Below are positions 5,373-11,313 of a stretch of DNA of 11,313 nucleotides, piece after piece. This DNA comes from Paracoccaceae bacterium. Lineage in GTDB: Bacteria; Pseudomonadota; Alphaproteobacteria; Rhodobacterales; Rhodobacteraceae. The stretch is from NCBI GenBank assembly GCA_020441345.1, contig JAGRMK010000051.1, forward strand, positions 1-11,313. Reading direction: 5' to 3'. Each line of letters starts with the position of its first letter. The first letter of the stretch is position 1. The position numbers were made by a program, and so were the translations under genes. The notes beneath the pieces are model-generated. The model saw only the letters and a list, made by a program, of their open reading frames with translations, ran no database searches and was not told where the DNA came from.

Positions 5373-7478
5373 CTACCCATTCAGGTCTTTCAGCAACCGC
5401 CCATGCTTGCGCACTTCGGTGACAACCTGGCCGAAAGTGTGCAGACCCCGCGCTTTCAGCATCGGCACCAGCTTGAGGAACGCATCCGCCGTGGCGATTG
5501 TGTCACCGATGGCCGTGTGACGGGCCTCTTCGGGAATGGTGATGCCCAGCCGCGCGGTCAGGGCGTCCAGCGAATGCTGCTCTAGTTGCCCATAGACAAC
5601 GGCCGACAACAGCACGGTATCCAGCACCGGATGATCGAACGCCTTTCCGATTGCCGCTTCCTGGCGTCGCAGGAATTCCATGTCGAAGGGCGCGTTATGG
5701 GCGATCAACACCGCCCCGCGGGCGAATTTGTGGAACTGGCGCCCGGCCTCGACGATGTCGGGCGCGCCCACGACCATGCTGTCCGAAATCCCGTGCACGT
5801 CCGTGGATCGCGCCGGGATCGGACGCTTGGGATCGACCAGGGTGTCGAACACCTCGTTTTGCACACGCTTGCCATTCACAAGCCGTACCGCGGCGATCTG
5901 AACGATACTGTCCGCCGAAGGCGTCAGACCGGTGGTTTCGGTGTCAAACACGACAAAGGTCAGGTCTTCCAGTTTGGTGTCGGCCACCGCGGCGTTCCGC
6001 GCCTTGGACAAAAGGTCGAAATCGTAAACCACCTTGCGCGAGATCGGCGGCGGGCGCCGACCGGCACGACGCGCCGCGCGGATTGGCATGGAGACCGCCT
6101 GCTGCCCATCGCCCAGCGGCTCGGGCCAGGCCTCTGTCCCGTGGGTCTGCAAGACCGTGTGAGCGGTCAATTCGCCGGTATCTTCGCCCAGACGTTCGAA
6201 CAACCAGGCATCCAGCCGACCGACCGAAAGCGGCTTTCCCTGCCACGTCAGCCGCATCATGGCGCCCGGCCCGTCTTCTTCATAGAGCACGATGGCAAAG
6301 TTCCGGGCCAGCCCCTCGGCCGCGATCTTTGCCGCCAGCCAGGACCAGAAGGCCACGATTTCAAACCCGTCGACCTGAAGGATCAGATCCTGACCCTGCT
6401 GCGTCAGGGTCAGGCCCTGCGCCTGGAACCGCGCCTCCATCCCGTCCAGAAGATCGGCGGCACGGGTATTGACCAGTGGGCGCCAGTCGGCTTGCACCAC
6501 GTCATAACGTGCCCCGAGGTCGGTGATCGCGCGCGTCAACACGCCGACTTCGTCAAGCATCGCGGCGGTCAGATCGGGCGCTCCGCCGGTGTCGGCCGTA
6601 TCCTCGCCCTCGATTTCGGACAAGACGCCGATCACGGTTTGCAGATTGGCCGCCGGACGGCGCACCCGGTCGAAAATCTCGGACAACAGGGCGTCGCGCC
6701 TTGTGTGGGCGGCAATATCGGCGGTGACATCACGCAGCGTCAGAACATAGCCCGGCGCGATCCCCTCTTCGCGCCGCCGAAGCACCCGCATCCGTCCCGC
6801 CAGAAGCCGCCCGCCCGAGACGGTGGCGCACAACAGGTCCGAGGCCATGTCGGGATCACCCGTGCCCGACAACCGCTCATAGGCGTGACGGATCGGCCCT
6901 TCGCGCAGGTAGTCCAGAAGATGCCGGTCCAGACCGGGCGCGGTGCCTTCGCCCAGGATATCGACGGCCTGTCCGTTATAGAACACCAGCTGGTGCTCGG
7001 CGGTGCACAGCAGCACCGCCACCGGAACATCCGCCAGAAGGGTTTCCAGCCGGGTCTTTTCCGCCGCCAGCCGCGTTGTTTCCCGCGCCACGGATTCAGC
7101 CAGCGCGTTGCGGGTTTGCACCAGCGACCGGGTAATTGCCTCGGCGGCGGGCGCCAAATCGCCAAGATAGCGCGCGGCCCTGGCCTCGGCGGCCAGATCA
7201 TGCTCGATCCCGGCATGAACCCGTGCGCGGATTGCCGAGGCCAGGGTCTCGATCGCGCGGGCGACGTTGTGATCGAACAGGAACCAGACCCAGACGATCA
7301 GCCCCAGCGCGATGAACCCCGCGATCAGCCCGCCCTGCACCAGTTCGTCGGGCGCCGTTTCAAGCCCGGATCGCGCCAGCGCCACCCACAGACCGCCTGC
7401 GATCGCCGCCAGTGTGCCCACCGCTAGCAGGACGAAGAACAGCAGGATACGGATTCGCAGGCTGAGACGTTCAAGCAT
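5373..7478 (-). CDS. Membrane-anchored pseudokinase-like / DEDDh 3'-5' exonuclease fusion
   Basis: A 701-residue protein. Two membrane segments (about 9-33 and 48-68) lead into a helical linker, then a PAS-like segment (about 145-250, with VPVAVLLCTAEHQLVFYN at its start). Residues 258-330 resemble a kinase dimerisation helix, but the phospho-accepting His is replaced by Asp270 (FDRVRRP). Residues 365-465 look like a decayed ATPase domain with no recognisable N-box or G-boxes. The C-terminus (507-672) is a DnaQ/PolC-type exonuclease with all catalytic residues: Asp512 and Glu514 in FDTETTG, Asp599 in HNAPFDMEF, His654 and Asp659 in RHTAIGD. It should cut 3' ends of DNA or RNA, anchored at the inner membrane. 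The ATG at 7476-7478 overlaps the receiver gene's stop by 8 bp, implying translational coupling. An in-frame extension to 7595 is rejected because it runs through the receiver gene. Confidence 0.9.
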   Translation of the reverse strand: MLERLSLRIRILLFFVLLAVGTLAAIAGGLWVALARSGLETAPDELVQGGLIAGFIALGLIVWVWFLFDHNVARAIETLASAIRARVHAGIEHDLAAEARAARYLGDLAPAAEAITRSLVQTRNALAESVARETTRLAAEKTRLETLLADVPVAVLLCTAEHQLVFYNGQAVDILGEGTAPGLDRHLLDYLREGPIRHAYERLSGTGDPDMASDLLCATVSGGRLLAGRMRVLRRREEGIAPGYVLTLRDVTADIAAHTRRDALLSEIFDRVRRPAANLQTVIGVLSEIEGEDTADTGGAPDLTAAMLDEVGVLTRAITDLGARYDVVQADWRPLVNTRAADLLDGMEARFQAQGLTLTQQGQDLILQVDGFEIVAFWSWLAAKIAAEGLARNFAIVLYEEDGPGAMMRLTWQGKPLSVGRLDAWLFERLGEDTGELTAHTVLQTHGTEAWPEPLGDGQQAVSMPIRAARRAGRRPPPISRKVVYDFDLLSKARNAAVADTKLEDLTFVVFDTETTGLTPSADSIVQIAAVRLVNGKRVQNEVFDTLVDPKRPIPARSTDVHGISDSMVVGAPDIVEAGRQFHKFARGAVLIAHNAPFDMEFLRRQEAAIGKAFDHPVLDTVLLSAVVYGQLEQHSLDALTARLGITIPEEARHTAIGDTIATADAFLKLVPMLKARGLHTFGQVVTEVRKHGRLLKDLNG

Positions 7479-7908
7479 GGCGTGTCTCGCCCGGCCCGCC
7501 CGCGCTATCACCTTCGGGCGCGGGCTCACCCGCCAGGATGCGCCGGACCTCGGCACGCAGGGCCTTGAGTTCAAAGGGCTTCGAGATGAACCCATCAGCC
7601 CCCATCGCCAACCCCTTGCGTCGCTCCATCGCCGACCCGCGCGCGGTCATCATCAGGATCTTGACATCGTTCAGGGCCGGGTCCATCCGCACGTTCTGGC
7701 AGATCTCGTAACCTGACACCTCGGGTAGCATCACGTCCAGCAACACCAGATCGGGGTGCAACTCGCGGATCATTTCCACGGCGCCCGCCCCGGTGGCAGT
7801 GCGTTTTTGCTCATACCCCTCGCGGGTCATCAGATAATCGAGGGCGACGGCGATATTGTCCTCGTCCTCGACAACCAGAATCCGCTTACGTGCCGCTGCC
7901 TCGTTCAT
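7471..7908 (-). CDS. Stand-alone receiver-domain response regulator (CheY-like)
   Basis: A 145-residue single-domain response regulator. The receiver fold is complete: acidic pair Glu14/Asp15 in VVEDED, phospho-acceptor Asp58 in LLDVMLPE, Thr88 in MMTARG and Lys110 in FISKPFE. A short disordered tail (127-145) follows, with no DNA-binding or enzymatic output domain. It probably signals by protein contact. The start is ATG at 7906-7908 with AGGAG at 7916-7920, seven bases upstream; a GTG at 7923 would sit beyond the RBS itself. The gene overlaps the upstream hypothetical gene by 23 bp and the downstream exonuclease gene by 8 bp. That makes the membrane pseudokinase/exonuclease its likeliest partner, though that partner lacks a phospho-donating His. 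Confidence 0.93.
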   Translation of the reverse strand: MNEAAARKRILVVEDEDNIAVALDYLMTREGYEQKRTATGAGAVEMIRELHPDLVLLDVMLPEVSGYEICQNVRMDPALNDVKILMMTARGSAMERRKGLAMGADGFISKPFELKALRAEVRRILAGEPAPEGDSAGGPGETRHA

Positions 7909-8437
7909 TCCTGATCTCCTCACCCACCGCGCACGCGGTGCGCAGCACCGGGTCGTCGGCCTCCAACGCGCGCCAGTCGGCCCCCTCCAGCGTTCCGTCC
8001 GCGTTCAATTCAACCCCCTCGGCCAGATCGACCCGCGCATTGCGCGCGCAATCGAACACCGCCCCGGCAACGCGGATCGGCTCCCAGCGACCGATGAACA
8101 CCACCTGCGTCAGGACCAGAGCGTCCTGCTCGGGGTGAACCAGCGTATGTGACGCGTCGATGGCGCGCAGCCGCGTGACCTGTGGCCAGATATAGGTCCA
8201 AGGCCGGTAGAACACGCTGACTTCGTTTTCCGAAGCCAGCCGCATCTGCGGCGAGGCCTCGATGGTGCGCACGGGCCAGGTATATTCCGCCCAGACCGTG
8301 TAACCGATCATGCCAAGCGCCACCGACGCCGGATAGATCCAGCGCCCCAGCCGACGCCCCGTGACCCGGTTCACGATCAGCAAAACCCCGAACAGACAGA
8401 ACCCGGTTGCGATCGCGCCGACGAAATCGATGATCAT
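7886..8437 (-). CDS. Hypothetical protein with two N-terminal membrane segments
   Basis: I do not recognise the family of this 183-residue protein. Two hydrophobic segments (about 3-23 and 33-53) form a hairpin. A roughly 130-residue soluble part follows, with the motif YRPWTYIWPQVTRL (77-90), strands around LVLTQVVFIGRWEP and two cysteines (Cys129, Cys169) that could form a disulfide. Which side of the membrane the soluble part faces is unclear; the Cys pair hints at periplasm. The ATG at 8435-8437 has AGAGAGG a few bases upstream. A longer frame to 8569 is rejected because it runs back through the DUF294 gene. It sits 22 bp after the DUF294 gene and overlaps the receiver gene by 23 bp, so it is tightly built into the operon. 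Confidence 0.8.
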   Translation of the reverse strand: MIIDFVGAIATGFCLFGVLLIVNRVTGRRLGRWIYPASVALGMIGYTVWAEYTWPVRTIEASPQMRLASENEVSVFYRPWTYIWPQVTRLRAIDASHTLVHPEQDALVLTQVVFIGRWEPIRVAGAVFDCARNARVDLAEGVELNADGTLEGADWRALEADDPVLRTACAVGEEIRNERGSGT

Positions 8438-8459
8438 GGTGCCTCTCTTTCGCGCCTGC

Positions 8460-10283
8460 TCAACCCAGCGCCCCGGCGCGTTGGCCAAGGGCGGATTGCA
8501 TGGTGCGCACCACGACAAACGCGTCGCGCAAATGACTGCGTTCGAAATCCGACAGGTCGGAGGGCGCAAGAAAATTGTCGGGCTTGCGACCGGCCTTGAC
8601 CAATGCCGCCTGCCCTTCCAGCCGCAGCGTCGCGATGAGATCGTAAGCCTCGATCAGGTCGCGCGCGCCCGAAACAGACACAACGCCCGCATCCTCGGCG
8701 GCGAGGAGACGCGCGCGGGTGTTGGCCTCGGGCAGCCGACCTTGCAACGCATAGACCCGTGCCAGATCAGCGACCGGCACGACGCCGTTGTGCTTCATGT
8801 CGATGTGGTTCTTGTGCTCGCCCGAGCGGATCGTGGCAAAGGCCCGCAGCAGACCCAACGGAGGCTGATGCTTGAGAGAGTTCGAGATCATGTGCGCCAC
8901 GAAAATCGAGTTCTTCGAGGCCTTTTGCAGCGTTTCCTCCTGCAAGTCCCGAAACAGACCGATATGACCGCCAATTGGCCGCAGGTCGAACATCACCGAG
9001 GCCAGCATCTGCGCCTCAGGGCTTGGCGAAGCGATCCAGCCCTGGAAATAGCGCCGCCATGTGCTGACCGGCTGGCACCAGCGATCGGCGGTCGCCATCA
9101 TGTCGCCGGGGCAATAGAAATACCCGGCCTTGTCCAACCCGTCGGACACGTATTTCGCCATCGCCTTGAAATACGGCATGTCATCTGCAGTCACGCTGTC
9201 ATCCAGGATCAGGCAATTGTCCTGATCTGACACACCCGTTTGTTCCTGCCGCCCCTGACTGCCGCAGGCCAGCCACAGATAAGGCACCGGCGGCGCGCCC
9301 AGCTCGGTTTCGGCCAGTTTCAACAAACGCCGCGTCACGGTGTCGGCAATATCGGTGATCAGCCGCGTCACGACTTCATGCGCGTTATGCGCCGCGACCA
9401 GTTGCTGCAACAACTTGGGGATGCGGGCGGTGACTGCGGCCATTTCATCGGGGGTTTCGGCAACCGCAGCATCGCGCACCAGTTGCGCCGAGCTGACCGC
9501 CTGAAACCGTGTCAGATCGGTCTGCGTGACGATCCCCTTCAGCTTGCCGTCCTGCACCACTGGCACGTGACCGATGCGCCGTTCCAGCATCGTGTGCAAT
9601 ATATCAGAGCCCAGCGCATCCGGGCTCAGCGCCAGCGGATCGGCGGTCATGATCGCCGCGACCGGCGTATCGCCGCCCAGCCCCTCGGCCAGGACACGCG
9701 CCGTCAGGTCGCGGGTGGTCACGATCCCTCGCAGCGCCCCGTCTGTGGTCACAGCAAGGCTTGAAATGTGATTGTCGCGCATCAGCCGCGCCGCTTCGGC
9801 CACCGTCGCCTCGGGCGCCACACTGACCGGATTGCGCGCCATCAGGTCCGAAACCTTCAGCGTGCTCAGGTCGGTGCCGCGCGTTTCCGCGGGCCGTGAC
9901 CGGTTGAAAAACCGCTCGAAAGCCGGGGACGACGCAATCAGGCGACGCAACTCGGCTTCGGGCAGCATCAGAATGATCGCGGTTTCCGTGGCCCGCGCCG
10001 ATGTGACGGCCAGCCCGTCACGCAGCAATCCACGCTCACCGAACGAGTTGCGCGGTCCCAGGATCGACACCAGAACGCCGTTCCGGTCCGACACCTCGAT
10101 CGCGCCGCGCTTGATCAGGAAGATACCGGTCAGCGGATCGCCGGCTGCGTAAATCTCGTCCCCGGCGGGATATTCCCTGCGGCTGAAAGAGGCGGCGACC
10201 CGCGCCAACTCGTCCTGCGGCAGGCTGTCATACGGGTGCACCGTTTCGAGGAAAGCCCGGATCGTCTCGACCTGCATATCCAT
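8460..10283 (-). CDS. cNMP-binding / tandem CBS / DUF294 nucleotidyltransferase-like protein
   Basis: A 607-residue soluble regulatory protein. The domains in order are a cyclic-nucleotide-binding-like beta-roll (about 10-128, with FGERGLL at 81-87), two CBS domains (about 143-200 and 208-262) likely to bind adenine nucleotides, a DUF294 nucleotidyltransferase-like domain and a C-terminal DUF294_C helical region (about 430-600). The nucleotidyltransferase signature is visible: GSQGRQEQ (341-348), then Asp353 and Asp355 in SDQDN. The fold is related to GlnD/MNT-type enzymes, but the true substrate is unknown. Such proteins are found beside VC_2705-type symporters and DnaQ-like exonucleases in other proteobacteria, as here. 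The ATG at 10281-10283 has AAGG six bases upstream; Met3 would be spaced too far. Confidence 0.93.
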   Translation of the reverse strand: MDMQVETIRAFLETVHPYDSLPQDELARVAASFSRREYPAGDEIYAAGDPLTGIFLIKRGAIEVSDRNGVLVSILGPRNSFGERGLLRDGLAVTSARATETAIILMLPEAELRRLIASSPAFERFFNRSRPAETRGTDLSTLKVSDLMARNPVSVAPEATVAEAARLMRDNHISSLAVTTDGALRGIVTTRDLTARVLAEGLGGDTPVAAIMTADPLALSPDALGSDILHTMLERRIGHVPVVQDGKLKGIVTQTDLTRFQAVSSAQLVRDAAVAETPDEMAAVTARIPKLLQQLVAAHNAHEVVTRLITDIADTVTRRLLKLAETELGAPPVPYLWLACGSQGRQEQTGVSDQDNCLILDDSVTADDMPYFKAMAKYVSDGLDKAGYFYCPGDMMATADRWCQPVSTWRRYFQGWIASPSPEAQMLASVMFDLRPIGGHIGLFRDLQEETLQKASKNSIFVAHMISNSLKHQPPLGLLRAFATIRSGEHKNHIDMKHNGVVPVADLARVYALQGRLPEANTRARLLAAEDAGVVSVSGARDLIEAYDLIATLRLEGQAALVKAGRKPDNFLAPSDLSDFERSHLRDAFVVVRTMQSALGQRAGALG

Positions 10284-10314
10284 CTGGCACCTTTGCAGAC
10301 ATCATCGAAGGGGT

Positions 10315-10340
10315 GAAGGGGCGCGTCGGCGCGCCCCTTC
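10315..10340. repeat. Perfect 11-bp inverted repeat between the symporter and DUF294 genes
   Basis: GAAGGGGCGCG (10315-10325) pairs with CGCGCCCCTTC (10330-10340) over a 4-nt loop. A TTTT run follows only on the plus strand, whereas both flanking genes are on the minus strand. In the symporter transcript it is a strong GC hairpin without a U-tract, placed 8 nt after the stop. It may stabilise the symporter mRNA 3' end or lower expression of the downstream genes, rather than terminate fully. Confidence 0.7.
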
Positions 10341-10348
10341 GGTTTTCG

Positions 10349-11313
10349 TCAGTGCGCCTGGGCGCCACCGGCGCCACGCGGGACGCGGATCGATTCCACC
10401 AGTTCCTGGATTTCCTTCGGCGCGGGCTTGGTCATCGCGAGAACGATGTAAGCCGCAGCGAAGTTCAGGATGGCGCCGATCGTGCCGAAGCTGGCCGGCG
10501 CGATGCCGAAGAGCCAGTTGGCCGCGTTGTTCGGCAGCATGTTGGTGCCCGGGATGAAGAACCAGCCCAGATAGGTGAAGATGTAGAGCAAGGTCGAGCC
10601 GAGGCCCACCAGCATACCCACGATCGCACCGGTCGAGTTCATCTTCTTCGAGAAGATGCCCATCATGATCGCCGGGAACAGCGACGATGCCGCCAGACCA
10701 AAGGCGAGCGCCACAACCTGAGCCGCAAAGCCCGGAGGGTTGAGGCCCAGATAGGTCGCAACCGCGATGGCAGCCGCCATCGAGATCCGCGCGGCCAGCA
10801 GTTCGCTCTTTTCCGAGATATTCGGGTTGATCACCGACTTGATAAGGTCATGCGACACGGCCGAAGAAATGGCCAGCAGCAGACCCGCAGCGGTCGACAG
10901 AGCGGCGGCCAGACCACCCGCCGCGATCAGCGCGATCACGAACGGCGGCAGACCGGCGATTTCCGGGTTCGCCAGAACCAGGATGTCGCGGTTGAAGTTG
11001 GTGACTTCGTTGCCGTTCCAGCCACGCTCGGCGGCGGTGGCGGCAAACGCGTCGGTCGGGTTGTAGTACTGGATCAGACCGTCGCCATTGAGATCTTCGA
11101 ACGCCAGCAGACCGGTGTTCTCCCAGCTGTGCATCCAGTCGGGGCGCGCATCATAGCTGATCGGAGCCTCGGTGGTGCCGTTCGGGTAGATCGTGGTGAT
11201 GACGTTCAGACGCGCCATCGCACCAACGGCCGGAGCCACGGTGTACAGGAGCGCGATGAACACCAGCGCCCAGCCGGCAGACGCACGGGCATCCGACACC
11301 TTCGGAACGGTGA
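10349..11313 (-). CDS. Sodium:solute (acetate-type) symporter, VC_2705 subfamily, C-terminal part
   Basis: The frame runs off the right edge without a stop, so this is the C-terminal 320 residues of a longer transporter; the first visible codons read TVPKVSDARASAGWALVFIALLY. It belongs to the SLC5-like Na+/solute symporters related to ActP, and the C-terminal ending KPAPKEIQELVESIRVPRG is typical of the VC_2705 subfamily. Such proteins are thought to import acetate or other small carboxylates with Na+. Several membrane helices are visible, such as VIALIAAGGLAAALSTAAG and IVGMLVGLGSTLLYIFTYLG. A hydrophilic loop after the first visible helix contains an EF-hand-like calcium site (DLNGDGLIQY, 11060-11095). 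A GTG at 11297-11299 is an internal codon, not the start. It is probably the first visible gene of the operon leading to DUF294. Confidence 0.92.
   Translation of the reverse strand, partial: TVPKVSDARASAGWALVFIALLYTVAPAVGAMARLNVITTIYPNGTTEAPISYDARPDWMHSWENTGLLAFEDLNGDGLIQYYNPTDAFAATAAERGWNGNEVTNFNRDILVLANPEIAGLPPFVIALIAAGGLAAALSTAAGLLLAISSAVSHDLIKSVINPNISEKSELLAARISMAAAIAVATYLGLNPPGFAAQVVALAFGLAASSLFPAIMMGIFSKKMNSTGAIVGMLVGLGSTLLYIFTYLGWFFIPGTNMLPNNAANWLFGIAPASFGTIGAILNFAAAYIVLAMTKPAPKEIQELVESIRVPRGAGGAQAH

Noticed and set aside
5586..7427. Plus-strand open frame of 613 codons opposite the exonuclease fusion
   Set aside because: It is an antisense shadow of GC-rich coding DNA: composition rich in His, Arg, Gly and Gln, no recognisable domain, and the minus strand encodes complete catalytic motifs over the same span.
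8361..9230. Plus-strand open frame opposite the DUF294 gene
   Set aside because: Shadow frame. The minus strand holds the conserved DUF294 signature there.
1..11313. CRISPR arrays, tRNAs, rRNAs, insertion sequences, phage or defence genes
   Set aside because: No regularly spaced repeats, cloverleaf-like sequences, transposase motifs or terminal inverted repeats were seen. Composition is even across the window.

Overview
The window looks like chromosomal DNA of a Rhodobacterales (Roseobacter/Rhodobacter/Paracoccus-type) alphaproteobacterium. The reasons are GC-rich codon usage with G/C third positions, the compact phaZ-phaC-phaP-phaR layout typical of that order, PhaR-type TGC-rich operators, and a VC_2705-type sodium:solute symporter followed by a cNMP/CBS/DUF294 protein and a DnaQ-like exonuclease. 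I saw no mobile elements, CRISPR arrays, rRNA or tRNA genes.

Left half (1-4910) is a polyhydroxybutyrate (PHB) granule locus. The plus-strand 3' end of an unrecognised gene (2-148) converges on phaR across a near-perfect bidirectional terminator. The regulator phaR, the phasin phaP and the class I synthase phaC lie on the minus strand, and the intracellular depolymerase phaZ diverges from phaC on the plus strand. Perfect CTGC-N3-GCAG palindromes, matching what is known of PhaR binding, lie where a repressor would act. One sits between the -35 and -10 of the phaP promoter, one lies just upstream of that -35, and one lies in the phaC/phaZ divergent region directly after a good phaZ -10. A fourth copy lies inside phaP. 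Synthesis, coating and mobilisation of PHB thus appear to answer to one granule-sensing repressor. phaP and phaZ each end in a clear hairpin plus T-run terminator.

Right half (4914-11313) is entirely minus strand. Reading in the direction of transcription, it holds a truncated acetate-type symporter gene, a cyclic-nucleotide-binding/CBS/DUF294 nucleotidyltransferase-like protein, a two-TM hypothetical protein, a stand-alone receiver domain (CheY-like), and a 701-residue membrane protein. That last protein joins a PAS-like and a degenerate histidine-kinase-like region to an intact DEDDh 3'-5' exonuclease. A small DUF1330 protein follows. The four genes from DUF294 to the exonuclease are separated by 22 bp or overlap by 23 and 8 bp, so they are very probably one operon. 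Acetate uptake next to PHB metabolism makes physiological sense, because acetyl-CoA feeds PHB synthesis.

The best candidate for an under-described system is the four-gene module DUF294 - 2TM protein - receiver - pseudokinase/exonuclease. Its kinase-like region has Asp where the phospho-accepting His should be, while the exonuclease site and the receiver site are intact.
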